NCBI RefSeq assembly: GCF_045063725.1
Contig: NZ_CP173695.1
Origin: Sellimonas catena
GTDB taxonomy: Bacteria > Bacillota > Clostridia > Lachnospirales > Lachnospiraceae
Length of the DNA: 64,000 nucleotides
Strand: one strand, 5' to 3'
The notes beneath the pieces are model-generated. The model did no database searches. It was given only the letters and a program-made list of their open reading frames with translations, and was not told where the DNA came from. Positions 41,657 through 50,409 of this stretch are shown in pieces. The translations under genes and the position numbers were made by a program. How positions within the stretch are numbered: the stretch's first letter is position 1; each line of letters opens with the position of its first letter.

Positions 41657-41678
41657 ACTCCATTTGCACTCCATTTGG
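41657..41678. repeat. 11-bp tandem repeat, candidate integrase arm sites
   Basis: ACTCCATTTGC is followed directly by ACTCCATTTGG. Two copies at one helical turn, 57-80 bp from the end of guaA, are typical of arm-type sites bound by the integrase N-terminal domain. This is inference. Confidence 0.5.
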
Positions 41679-41695
41679 TCTTTTCGACACCCCGC

Positions 41696-41760
41696 AAAGC
41701 CTTTATTTATGGGCTTTTCCGCGATTTTTCAAGCTACTCAAACTCAATCGTTCCTGGTGG
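41696..41760. other. Inferred ICE attachment site at the 3' end of guaA
   Basis: The integrase end of the ICE abuts guaA tail to end, and the 3' end of guaA is a known integration site for genomic islands. The exact core is not determinable because the other junction is outside the window; it probably falls in the last codons of guaA (ATTGAGTTTGAGTAG on the minus strand, 41734-41748). AAAGCC...GGCTTT (41696-41717) may be part of the guaA terminator. Confidence 0.6.
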
Positions 41761-43281
41761 TTTGCTTGTCAAATCGTAGAATACGCGATTGACTCCTTTC
41801 ACCTCGTTGATGATCCTGCTCATGACTTTCTGAAGCACCTCAAACGGGATATCAGCTGCTTCAGCTGTCATGAAGTCGATCGTTTTTACTGCTCTAAGTG
41901 CCACTGCATAGTCATAGGTTCTTTCATCTCCCATAACTCCAACAGAACGCATATTTGTGAGCGCTGCAAAGTACTGATTGACTTCTCTTGCCAGTCCTGC
42001 GTTTGCAATCTCTTCTCTGTAGATTGCGTCTGCATCCTGCACGATCCGTACTTTCTCAGCTGTAACTTCTCCGATGATACGGATTCCAAGTCCCGGTCCC
42101 GGGAATGGCTGACGGAATACCAGATCTTCCGGAATGCCGAGCTCCAGTCCTACTTTACGGACTTCGTCTTTGAAAAGATCGCGGAGCGGCTCGATGATTT
42201 CTTTGAAATCAACAAAGTCCGGAAGTCCTCCTACGTTGTGGTGGGATTTGATCACTGCGGATTCTCCGCCAAGCCCACTCTCTACAACGTCCGGATAAAT
42301 CGTTCCCTGTGCGAGGAAATCTACGGCTCCGATTTTCTTTGCTTCTTCCTCAAATACACGGATGAATTCTTCGCCGATAATTTTCCGCTTCTGTTCCGGT
42401 TCTGTCACGCCCGCAAGTTTGTTGTAATATCTTTCCTGTGCGTTAACACGGATGAAGTTCAAGTCAAAGTTTCCTTCCGGTCCGAATACTGCTTCTACTT
42501 CATCTCCTTCGTTTTTACGAAGAAGTCCATGGTCTACAAACACGCATGTCAGCTGTTTTCCGATCGCTCTGGAAAGCAGTCCTGCTGCTACGGAAGAGTC
42601 AACACCGCCGGACAGTGCCAGCAGAACTTTGCCGTCTCCCACTTTTTCTCTGATATCTGCAACTGCATTTTCAACAAATGCGTCCATCTTCCAGTCGCCT
42701 GAACATTCGCAGACACCGCGTACGAAATTGTACAGCATCTCTTTTCCGCGGACTGTATGAAGTACTTCCGGATGGAACTGAATTGCATACAGCTTTTTCT
42801 CTGCATTTTCAGCTGCTGCAACCGGGCAGTCTGCTGTGTGGGCCGTAATCTCAAATCCCGGCGCAACCTGTGCAATATAATCAAAATGGCTCATCCAGCA
42901 TGTTGTAGAAGCTTCTACACCTTCAAACACCTTGGAATCTTTCTTATCAATCAAAACCTCGGTCTTTCCGTACTCTCTGACTTCTGCTTTTGTTACCTTT
43001 CCGCCAAGCACATGCATCATCAGCTGTGCTCCGTAGCAGAGTCCAAGAACCGGAATACCGAGTTCAAATAACTCTTTTGTATATGTCGGAGAATCTGCCT
43101 CATAGCAGCTGTTCGGGCCGCCGGTCAGGATGATTCCCTTTGGATTCATTGCCTTGATCTTTTCAATATCAATACGGTAGGAATAGATCTCGCAATATAC
43201 ATTACATTCACGAACACGTCTTGCCACCAGCTGGTTGTACTGTCCGCCGAAGTCAAGCACAATTACTAATTCGTTTTTCAC
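41734..43281 (-). CDS. guaA: GMP synthase (glutamine-hydrolysing)
   Basis: A 515-residue enzyme converting XMP, ATP and glutamine to GMP. Class I glutamine amidotransferase domain at the N-terminus with nucleophile C82 (VLGLCYGAQLMM) and H170/E172 (IQFHPEV); ATP pyrophosphatase domain with LALSGGVDSSVAAGLL near 221-236; C-terminal dimerisation domain ending PPGTIEFE. It starts with GTG (43279-43281) after GGAGGGTAACCC. Promoter at 43317-43345. The ORF is intact despite the inferred ICE insertion at its end, as usual for elements that restore the target's 3' end. Confidence 0.97.
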   Translation of the reverse strand: MKNELVIVLDFGGQYNQLVARRVRECNVYCEIYSYRIDIEKIKAMNPKGIILTGGPNSCYEADSPTYTKELFELGIPVLGLCYGAQLMMHVLGGKVTKAEVREYGKTEVLIDKKDSKVFEGVEASTTCWMSHFDYIAQVAPGFEITAHTADCPVAAAENAEKKLYAIQFHPEVLHTVRGKEMLYNFVRGVCECSGDWKMDAFVENAVADIREKVGDGKVLLALSGGVDSSVAAGLLSRAIGKQLTCVFVDHGLLRKNEGDEVEAVFGPEGNFDLNFIRVNAQERYYNKLAGVTEPEQKRKIIGEEFIRVFEEEAKKIGAVDFLAQGTIYPDVVESGLGGESAVIKSHHNVGGLPDFVDFKEIIEPLRDLFKDEVRKVGLELGIPEDLVFRQPFPGPGLGIRIIGEVTAEKVRIVQDADAIYREEIANAGLAREVNQYFAALTNMRSVGVMGDERTYDYAVALRAVKTIDFMTAEAADIPFEVLQKVMSRIINEVKGVNRVFYDLTSKPPGTIEFE

Positions 43282-43316
43282 GGGTTACCCTCCTTCTTTT
43301 CCTTTGTGGTTCTTCT

Positions 43317-43345
43317 ATTATAGAATAGCACCCTCTGATTTACAA
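43317..43345 (-). promoter_or_regulatory. guaA promoter
   Basis: Minus strand TTGTAA (43340-43345), 17 bp, TATAAT (43317-43322), 36 bp before the GTG start. A near-consensus vegetative promoter. No purine riboswitch fold was recognised between it and the start. Confidence 0.8.
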
Positions 43346-43561
43346 GTGAATTTTCCGAAAATGGGCGAAACACATTTTCTTTATAATTCATACATCAAAT
43401 CATCTGGCACATTTCACAAGTAATAAATTTTTTGTCGTACCTCACAGTGTTATTCAAGAAAAATCACTCATTCTTTTTCAAAATCTTTTACACTTAAGAA
43501 TCAGCTGTAAATACCTAAAGCGATAAAGCGGCCGCGGTCGTATTACACGACATACGCAAGC
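43346..43561. other. Intergenic region between guaA and the YbaK-EcsC gene
   Basis: No gene supported. Near 43525-43555 it contains a GC-rich patch with GCGGCCGC and the small hairpin GTCGT-ATTAC-ACGAC, probably the end of the YbaK-EcsC transcript; it lacks a T run. GCGGTCG...CGAC here resembles 60804-60820. Confidence 0.45.
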
Positions 43562-44977
43562 TTACACATTCTGCATTGCAATATCATCACTCATAACATA
43601 CTCTTCCTTGGAGCCATGATGGTTCGGATTACTTAACAGGGTGTCCTGCAAAGATTCTTTTAATTTGTCACAACAAGGTTTAAAAGACAAATATGTGATT
43701 CCTCCGCCAATAACGCCACCGACTACAGGAATTGCTTTCTTGAAAAATCCTGCAAATACCTGTTTTGTCATATTAACTCCAAACCATTTTGAGACACTTC
43801 TTACGATAGGATACACGGTTCCTTTCGTCAATGCAGCTGCCATCAGCTTCTTTTCAACCCCTTTACCTAAAGCTGTAGCCATCGCTTTTATAGCTGTATT
43901 AGCCCCTTGTACACCATACATTACTCCCAGACATATTATTAAAAGGTTCATGGTTTCAGAATCAAATTTCACTCCAACTTCTTTCGTATCAATCTCCGGA
44001 AATCCGTACAAATACATCAGCTTTTGAGCTGCCCGAAGCATATAACCATAATACTGTGCCAGATCGGCTGGGATGGTAGCAACCATCGCAACACCTCCAG
44101 TCATACCAAGCGCTGCTGAAATCCCAGATACACAATTACGCTCATACTGAATGACTTCATCCGCAACCTTATCAATATCAGCCGCTGAAATTCCAGCCTG
44201 TGCAGGATTACAACGAATAGCCTTTTCAATTACATCTTGAGGATAATTCTTTTGAAATTCCCTCCTCAGGAAATCAGCCCTGTCTACGTTTACTCCCGGT
44301 GTCTTCAGCCCGATAATAATAAAGTCTTCGATATCGATTTCTCCATTTCCATTGGCATCAACTACATTAATCACCGACTGTTTTGACTTATCAACCGAAG
44401 TTTTCGCTTTATCTGCAACCTGTGCAGCTGTCGTTCCTACACTTTTTACTGCATGTCCTAACGTTTTCCCTATTGTTTTATTGGTATCTGAATTCTGTGA
44501 GGTTGACTCCCCGCTCCTTTTCCCCACATCAATCCATTTTTCACACCCCGAATACTTTTCCAGTTCCTCCACCGTCAGATCCACGGCGCTATGTCCGCTT
44601 CCTGCCGCCGGATATACCCGCTCGAAGCGTTTCAGAGATTCGTCCAGATAAACCGGGATGCCTGGTTTGGTTACAAACGGGCAGACACCGCCCGGCTGAT
44701 GGCCTACAGCCTCTTCCACCTGATCCCATGGAATCATTTTGGCTTTCTGGTGGAACTGTGCTTTGTACTTCTTATTATCGATCTTGGTGTCGCCTGCCAG
44801 GACAATGAGAATCGGGGCGTCGTCCACAAAAAAGGACATGGTTTTCGCGATCTGACACGGCTCACAGCCTATCGCCAGCGCCGCCTCTTCCACGGTAGCG
44901 CTGGACTCTGCAAGATCCATGACCCGTTCTCCCATTCCATCCTCTTCAAAATATTGCTTTACCAGTTCAAAAGACAT
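43562..44977 (-). CDS. Fusion of YbaK-type aminoacyl-tRNA deacylase and EcsC-like protein
   Basis: A 471-residue protein in two parts. Residues 1-155 are a complete YbaK/EbsC domain (CEPCQIAKTMSFFVDDAPIL, KMIPWDQVEEAVGHQPGGVC and the GSGHSAVDLTVEEL segment), which deacylates mischarged tRNA. A short Ser/Asn/Lys linker follows. Residues ~205-215 include DANGNGEIDIED, an EF-hand or dockerin-like calcium loop. The remainder is an EcsC-like membrane-associated region (GMTGGVAMVATIPADLAQYY, then AIPVVGGVIGGGITYL) of unknown function. YbaK proteins normally stop at about 155-160 residues. Base composition changes near the junction (about 44,510): the YbaK part is GC-rich, the rest AT-richer, suggesting a fairly recent fusion. 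Confidence 0.8.
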   Translation of the reverse strand: MSFELVKQYFEEDGMGERVMDLAESSATVEEAALAIGCEPCQIAKTMSFFVDDAPILIVLAGDTKIDNKKYKAQFHQKAKMIPWDQVEEAVGHQPGGVCPFVTKPGIPVYLDESLKRFERVYPAAGSGHSAVDLTVEELEKYSGCEKWIDVGKRSGESTSQNSDTNKTIGKTLGHAVKSVGTTAAQVADKAKTSVDKSKQSVINVVDANGNGEIDIEDFIIIGLKTPGVNVDRADFLRREFQKNYPQDVIEKAIRCNPAQAGISAADIDKVADEVIQYERNCVSGISAALGMTGGVAMVATIPADLAQYYGYMLRAAQKLMYLYGFPEIDTKEVGVKFDSETMNLLIICLGVMYGVQGANTAIKAMATALGKGVEKKLMAAALTKGTVYPIVRSVSKWFGVNMTKQVFAGFFKKAIPVVGGVIGGGITYLSFKPCCDKLKESLQDTLLSNPNHHGSKEEYVMSDDIAMQNV

Positions 44978-45171
44978 TGGTACTCACCTACTTTTCCTTT
45001 TCTTTTCCTCTCTTCATTATAGCCAATCCTTGTCCGGAAGTAAATCCGCTTTCCCAGGAACCAAAACAGGCACGAAAAGTCCAGCTCCCTCGCCGCTCTT
45101 TCCGCACCTGTTCTTTTGCTTTCCTGCTAAATAAATTGTTTTATTCTAACTCCCTTTTCTATACTCTGCTT

Positions 45172-45804
45172 TTAATTCTCATTCTGATCCAGTTCCTTGA
45201 CATATGTTCCGTCTTCTTTTACAAATCCCATCGTCTGCAAGTAGTATTCGTGAGGCCCCGGAGTTCCTGCAAAATTCAGTTTCCGGATTCCCTGCTCCTT
45301 CAGGCGGGAATACAGATATTTCCCCACCGAACAGTCCCGGTATGCCGGGGTGGAATAGTCCAGAATTACGTCCAGCTCTCCGTCCGGCCTCCGGTTTCCG
45401 ATCAGAATTCCTGCCGGTGCGTCGTCATGGCAGACGATGTAGGCGGCGTTGCAGCCTCCCATTGTCTTGGACGATGCGTTAAAATCCGGAAAGTATTTCT
45501 GAATGTCCGCCGCATATCGTTTCACAAAATAACGCAGCATGGATTCTTCCGGATTCCCTTCGATTACATCGTAGGCTCTCTCCGTTTTCGAGATCCGCAT
45601 CAGGTAGTAAAAATTGATCAAAACGAGACAGGTATTCATGATTGCCGTCGGGTATGCATGGATCACGAGAGAGTAGATCGTACAGATCACTCCGCCGGCC
45701 ATGTTGATGATCCTAAGCTTGACCACCGAGGTCATCAGAAAGGACAGCAGTACAAGGGCGGAGCCGAAATACCCGATGAGCTCCACAATCATATGGGTAT
45801 CCAC
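45172..45804 (-). CDS. YgjV-like membrane protein with C-terminal GNAT-like domain
   Basis: A 210-residue protein. The first ~80 residues have three hydrophobic helices (LIGYFGSALVLLSFLMTSVV, GGVICTIYSLVIHAYP and NTCLVLINFYYLMRI) as in the YgjV family. Residues ~110-205 look like an acetyltransferase-type fold (GILIGNRRPDGELDVILDYS, then CSVGKYLYSRLKEQGIRKL and YYLQTMGFVKEDG). The function is unknown. It is the last gene of the nucleoside cluster, 14 bp after deoC, but its link to salvage is only positional. Confidence 0.75.
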   Translation of the reverse strand: MDTHMIVELIGYFGSALVLLSFLMTSVVKLRIINMAGGVICTIYSLVIHAYPTAIMNTCLVLINFYYLMRISKTERAYDVIEGNPEESMLRYFVKRYAADIQKYFPDFNASSKTMGGCNAAYIVCHDDAPAGILIGNRRPDGELDVILDYSTPAYRDCSVGKYLYSRLKEQGIRKLNFAGTPGPHEYYLQTMGFVKEDGTYVKELDQNEN

Positions 45805-45818
45805 GCGGTCTCCTCCTT

Positions 45819-46490
45819 CTAGTATCCGGCTCCTGCGTCCGGGCTGTTTTTCATGATTTTCACCAGTCTGCTTGTTCCAAGACGCTCCGCTCCGAGGCGG
45901 ATAAATTCGTCCGCGTCATCGAAAGAGGAAATGCCTCCTGCCGCTTTGACTTTAACGTCTGCTCCAACATGCTTCCGCATCAGTTCCACATCCGCAAATG
46001 TTGCGCCTGCGGTGGAAAATCCGGTAGATGTCTTGATGTATTCTGCGCCTGCTTTTGTGACAATCTCGCACATCTTGATCTTTTCTTCTTCGGTCAGAAG
46101 ACAGGTTTCGATGATTACCTTCAGAATACGTCCACCGCATGCCTCGTGGATCTGGCGGATCTCGTCTTCCAGCGCCTCGTATTTTTTGTCTTTTAGCCAG
46201 CCGATGTTGATGACCATGTCGATCTCGGAAGCTCCGTTTGCGATAGCATCTTTTGTTTCAAATACTTTGACTGCCGTTGTGCTGTACCCGTTCGGGAATC
46301 CGATCACGGTGCAGATCGGAAGTTTCCCTTCCACATAATCCGCTGCCTGTTTTACATAGGACGCCGGGATGCAGGCGGACGCCGTCTCATATTTCATGGC
46401 GTCATCCAGAATCTGGCGGATCTCCTCCCAGGTTGCTCCCTGAGTCAGCAGGGTATGGTCTACATATTTCAAAATTTCTTTCTTTTCCAT
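45819..46490 (-). CDS. deoC: Deoxyribose-phosphate aldolase
   Basis: A 223-residue class I aldolase splitting 2-deoxyribose-5-phosphate into acetaldehyde and glyceraldehyde-3-phosphate. The Schiff-base lysine is K153 in YIKTSTGF; DHTLL near the start, GFPNG and VKAAGGI are family motifs. I start at the ATG 46490, which gives the usual length; the frame is open further upstream into add. One base separates it from the add stop. Confidence 0.95.
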   Translation of the reverse strand: MEKKEILKYVDHTLLTQGATWEEIRQILDDAMKYETASACIPASYVKQAADYVEGKLPICTVIGFPNGYSTTAVKVFETKDAIANGASEIDMVINIGWLKDKKYEALEDEIRQIHEACGGRILKVIIETCLLTEEEKIKMCEIVTKAGAEYIKTSTGFSTAGATFADVELMRKHVGADVKVKAAGGISSFDDADEFIRLGAERLGTSRLVKIMKNSPDAGAGY

Positions 46491-46491
46491 C

Positions 46492-47457
46492 TTAAATCCC
46501 TTTCCATTTCGTTTCCAGTGTCTCTTTGATTTCCGGGTCAAATGCCGTCTCTGTGGCATTGCGAAGCAGGGTGAGAATCAGTTCGTCATCCTGACCGTAC
46601 TGCTCATAAACTCTTGTCAGCTCTTTTGTCATGGTTGTTCCGCTGACCGTCCGGTTGTCTGTGTTGATGCTGACCTTGATTCCTGCATCTACAAACTGGC
46701 GAAGCGGATAGTCTTCCCATCCTGCTGCTGCCTTCGTCTGAAAGTTGCTGGTCGGACACATCTCCACTCCGATTCCGGCATTTGCGTACGCTTTCATCAG
46801 CTCCTGATCTTTTTGAAGTGCAATGCCGTGGCCAATTCGTCTTGCCCCCAGTTCATATGCTTCCCGGACATTTTCCAGATTTCCGGTTTCCCCGGAATGG
46901 ATGGTAAACGGCATGCCCAGACGTTTGGCTTCCACAAAGATGTCACGGAACTCTGAGGTCGGGAATGCGGATTCATCCCCTGCCAGATCCAGGGCACAGA
47001 CACCGTGTTCCAGATATTCTCTTGCACATTTCAGCATGGACAGGTTCTGCTCCTGGCTGTGATTTCTCATGGCACAGACGATGATCCCGTACTGTACCTG
47101 AAAATCGGCCTTCGCCCGCTCCATTCCTTTCCGCACGGACTCAATTACCTTTGCGCAGCTTAAGTTTTCGTGAACCGAAAGCATCGGAGCAAACCGGACT
47201 TCAATATATTCTACATGTTCCTTTGCGATCTCTTCTACAAAGGTATACGCACCGTCTTCCAGTCCTGCCTCGTCCTGCAGGCACTGTACCGGAAGATCAA
47301 ATTTTTCCAGATATTCTGTCAGGCTTGTGCAGTCTTCTGAGACCGTCAGGGCATCTTCCGGGATCGTTTTCCCAAGATGCCGTTCCATCATGGCTTTTGT
47401 CAGAGAGCCGTCCAGATGACAGTGCAGATCCAGTTTTGGAATTGTTTTGATATCCAT
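46492..47457 (-). CDS. add: Adenosine deaminase
   Basis: A 321-residue zinc enzyme making inosine from adenosine. Metal ligands are in LDLHCHLDGSL (H12, H14) and the IHSGETG and INTDNR motifs; RIGHGIAL is also conserved. Between pnp (36 bp upstream) and deoC (1 bp downstream), it feeds inosine to the phosphorylase. Confidence 0.95.
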   Translation of the reverse strand: MDIKTIPKLDLHCHLDGSLTKAMMERHLGKTIPEDALTVSEDCTSLTEYLEKFDLPVQCLQDEAGLEDGAYTFVEEIAKEHVEYIEVRFAPMLSVHENLSCAKVIESVRKGMERAKADFQVQYGIIVCAMRNHSQEQNLSMLKCAREYLEHGVCALDLAGDESAFPTSEFRDIFVEAKRLGMPFTIHSGETGNLENVREAYELGARRIGHGIALQKDQELMKAYANAGIGVEMCPTSNFQTKAAAGWEDYPLRQFVDAGIKVSINTDNRTVSGTTMTKELTRVYEQYGQDDELILTLLRNATETAFDPEIKETLETKWKGI

Positions 47458-47493
47458 ATCGTTACACCTTTCTTCCGTTTCTCGAAATTCGTT

Positions 47494-48306
47494 TTATATC
47501 GTTTCGATAATCTTTGTTACCAGTCGTTTGAAGTCTTTGGAAACGCGGTCTGCAGTCTCCTGCACTTCTTTGTGATCCAGTTTTTCCTTACTGATACCGG
47601 CTGCCAGGTTGGTGATGCAGGAGATTCCTCCGATCTCCATGCCCATATGGCGTGCGGCCATTGCCTCGCAGGCCGTGCTCATGCCGACAGCGTCTCCGCC
47701 CCAGATTTTGCACATCCGTACTTCGGCCGGTGTCTCATAGTTTGGTCCGGTAAGCTGAACGTACACGCCTTCTTTTAAATCAATCTCGCACTCGGATGCG
47801 GCGTTTCGGATCACATCCTGGATTCTGTGGCTGTACACTTCGCTCATATCCGGGAACCGAGGTCCCAGGTCGTCCAGGTTCGGTCCGATCAACGGACTTG
47901 GCACGCCTGTGGCAATGTGGTCGGTCAGCATCATGAAATCGCCCGGGCGGAAGTTTTCGTTGATTCCGCCGGCCGCATTGGTAAGGAGCAGCTTTTTCGC
48001 CCCCAGAAGGCCCATCAGGCGGGTAGGAAGAACCACGTCGGACATCGGGTAACCTTCGTAATAGTGAACCCGGCCCTGCATGATGACAACCGGCACATCT
48101 CCTACATATCCAAAGACGAAGCGTCCTTTATGTCCTGTTACTGTGGATACCGGGAATCCCTCGATTTCGGTGTAATCCACGGTCGTTTCAATCTGAATTC
48201 CGTCTGCATAATCTCCCAGTCCGCTTCCGAGAATCAATGCCACTTCCGGTTTGAAATCTGTCTTTTCGCGAATACTTGCAAGACAGGTCTGTAATTTCTT
48301 TTCCAT
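47494..48306 (-). CDS. punA: Purine nucleoside phosphorylase, trimeric type
   Basis: A 270-residue enzyme of the inosine/guanosine phosphorylase class. Motifs: ILGSGLGDYAD, VTGHKGRF, LLTNAAGGIN and VGMSTACEAMAARHMGMEI. It yields base plus (deoxy)ribose-1-phosphate, the substrate of DeoB. It lies 15 bp after the Crp/Fnr gene. Confidence 0.95.
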   Translation of the reverse strand: MEKKLQTCLASIREKTDFKPEVALILGSGLGDYADGIQIETTVDYTEIEGFPVSTVTGHKGRFVFGYVGDVPVVIMQGRVHYYEGYPMSDVVLPTRLMGLLGAKKLLLTNAAGGINENFRPGDFMMLTDHIATGVPSPLIGPNLDDLGPRFPDMSEVYSHRIQDVIRNAASECEIDLKEGVYVQLTGPNYETPAEVRMCKIWGGDAVGMSTACEAMAARHMGMEIGGISCITNLAAGISKEKLDHKEVQETADRVSKDFKRLVTKIIETI

Positions 48307-48321
48307 CTTTGATCCACTCCT

Positions 48322-49053
48322 TTATAAGTCCTCCGCCAGAATTCCGGAGATCATCTCCTCCATTCTGCGGTATTGTTCATAGTTAATCATGATGTTGCTT
48401 CCCTGTGTCGTAATCATCCCGTTTTCCTTGAATTTTTTGATGGAACGGCTGATCGTCTTCACGCAGAGCCCCGTGAAATCCGACAGTTCCTGCCGGTCGC
48501 CCTTCATCCTCAGGACGCCGCCCTGGGCATATTTTCGGTACCGTTTCATCAGGAGGAATGCCACCCGGTCCGCTCCCTGTAAAAACAGAAGCATCCGGCT
48601 GTCTCTGGCCTGTTCCAGAAGATATTCGCCCATCAGCCGGCTCTCCTGCTGCAGAGCGACTATATCCGAATCCAGCCATTTCTTGAACCCTTCTTTCGGT
48701 ATTTTCAGTACGGTACACTCTGTCACCGTCTGGAGGGTTGTCTGGTACTTGTCCAGATTGATGATGACTTCCATTCCGCCGAATGCATAGACCTTGTCAA
48801 ACATAGTAAAATCGTAGTTGATTCCGTAAATCCGATAATCAGTGGCTTTGATCAGACCTTTCCCGATAAAGAAAATCATGTCTGCAGGCTCTCCCTCCTG
48901 CACGAAAACCGTCCCTTTTTCCAGCTCTTCCACCACAAAAGTGTCCATCAGCCACATGGGTGCTGTCCGGAAATACTCTTCAAACTGTTTTCTTCTGTCT
49001 TTTTCAATCTCATCTAAAAACGGCAGAATCTTCGCCAGATACTTGTTTTCCAT
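48322..49053 (-). CDS. Crp/Fnr family transcription regulator
   Basis: A 243-residue protein with an N-terminal cyclic-nucleotide-binding-like domain (FVQEGEPADMIFFIGKGLIK) and a C-terminal winged helix (QELSDFTGLCVKTISRSIKK). No cysteine cluster typical of Fnr is seen. Its location inside the nucleoside operon suggests that it controls the cluster, possibly sensing a nucleotide-related ligand; this is inference. Confidence 0.9.
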   Translation of the reverse strand: MENKYLAKILPFLDEIEKDRRKQFEEYFRTAPMWLMDTFVVEELEKGTVFVQEGEPADMIFFIGKGLIKATDYRIYGINYDFTMFDKVYAFGGMEVIINLDKYQTTLQTVTECTVLKIPKEGFKKWLDSDIVALQQESRLMGEYLLEQARDSRMLLFLQGADRVAFLLMKRYRKYAQGGVLRMKGDRQELSDFTGLCVKTISRSIKKFKENGMITTQGSNIMINYEQYRRMEEMISGILAEDL

Positions 49054-49108
49054 TCCTTCTCACCTACCGTTCTCTTTTGGTACAGCGGCACACGAAAAGC
49101 CCGCTTTG

Positions 49109-50377
49109 TCAGATTACCTGTTTCCCTTTGATATATTTTGCTTCCACCCTGGCATCCCCGTCCAGATAGATCAGTCTCTCCAGCCGTTCCCGAACGGAAA
49201 GCGGACGGGCGTTTCGGATCTTCTGATCGTCGATCACAACCGCGTCAAACTCGTACCCTTCTTCCAGGCTTCCAGCCTTTCCAAAGAAAGCTCCTCCGCC
49301 TTTGGTTGCCAGGTAAAATACTTCTTCCACAGTCAGAGGTGCCTGGTTCTGATCGACGAGCCTCCAGCGTAACTTAGAGCACTGGATGGCCATGGCCATC
49401 GCCCGGAACAAAGAGATCGAGGAGCCGGCCGCCACATCGGTGCCAAGTCCCATCTGCATCCCCAGTTCCATGTATTTCCTCGCCGGTGCGATTCCGGAGG
49501 AGAGGTTTGCATTGGATTCCGGACAGTGGGCGATGAAGACGCCCTGCTCTTTCATCATCCGGATTTCCTCTTCCCCACTGTACACGCAGTGTGCCATGAT
49601 GGTCGGGCAGTCTCCGCCAAACAGACCGTGGATCCGGTAGGCATCCCCGTAGCAGGACGCCTTTGGCTGCAGTTCTTTGACCCAGTCGATTTCGCTTAAA
49701 TTTTCCGAGAGATGGGACTGCATCGGCAGATCGTATTGTTTCTGAAGCCCGGAGAGCAGTTCCATCAATTCATCGGAACAGGTTGGAATAAATCTTGGCG
49801 TCAGGATTGGTCTGACATTGGAAAGATTCTTTGCGGCCAGAATCCAGTTCTCTGTCGCTTCCGCGGATGCTTTGGCGCTTTCCTCACACAGACCTTCCGG
49901 GCTGTTCCGGTCCATATTGACCTTTCCTACATAGCCCGCAAGTCCTGCCACCTCCATCTGTTCCATGAGCCAGAGTGTAGCGTCCGGATGGCAGGTGCCA
50001 AAAACGCAGGCTCTCGTTGTCGCACTGTGAAGCAGATCATCCAGAAAGATGGTATACGCCTTTTTTGCGTATTCCAGATCCTGATACTTTTCCTCTTCCG
50101 GGAAGGTATGGGTATTCAGCCAGTCGATCAGTTCCTGGTCCATCCCCAGTCCCCGGAAAGGGTACTGGGGTGCATGGACATGCAGGTCAATCAGTCCCGG
50201 AATGATCAGCCGATCGCCGTAATCGTGGCAGGGAATCCCGCTCCATTTTTCCGGAAGCGTTTCAAATACTCCGATGCTTTTTCCGTCTTCGCACACAACG
50301 TAACCATGCTCGATGGTGCGGATTGTCTTTTGATTTTCACTATAGCAGATCTGTCCTCTGATCGCAAATCGTTCCAT
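49109..50377 (-). CDS. guaD: Guanine deaminase
   Basis: A 422-residue amidohydrolase that turns guanine into xanthine. Zinc-binding PGLIDLHVHAPQY, then QSHLSENLSEI, MAHCVYSGEEE, FIAHCPESNANLSSG and LGTDVAAGSS are the guanine deaminase signature. It acts on guanine released by the phosphorylase; the presence of guaA nearby completes a route back to GMP. Confidence 0.93.
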   Translation of the reverse strand: MERFAIRGQICYSENQKTIRTIEHGYVVCEDGKSIGVFETLPEKWSGIPCHDYGDRLIIPGLIDLHVHAPQYPFRGLGMDQELIDWLNTHTFPEEEKYQDLEYAKKAYTIFLDDLLHSATTRACVFGTCHPDATLWLMEQMEVAGLAGYVGKVNMDRNSPEGLCEESAKASAEATENWILAAKNLSNVRPILTPRFIPTCSDELMELLSGLQKQYDLPMQSHLSENLSEIDWVKELQPKASCYGDAYRIHGLFGGDCPTIMAHCVYSGEEEIRMMKEQGVFIAHCPESNANLSSGIAPARKYMELGMQMGLGTDVAAGSSISLFRAMAMAIQCSKLRWRLVDQNQAPLTVEEVFYLATKGGGAFFGKAGSLEEGYEFDAVVIDDQKIRNARPLSVRERLERLIYLDGDARVEAKYIKGKQVI

Positions 50378-50409
50378 GTTGTGCTCTCCTTGCTCTGAAT
50401 TTCCGTCTG

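Noticed and set aside
43282..43345. Purine riboswitch before guaA
   Set aside because: The interval between the promoter and the GTG is only about 36 bp and shows no aptamer-like helices.
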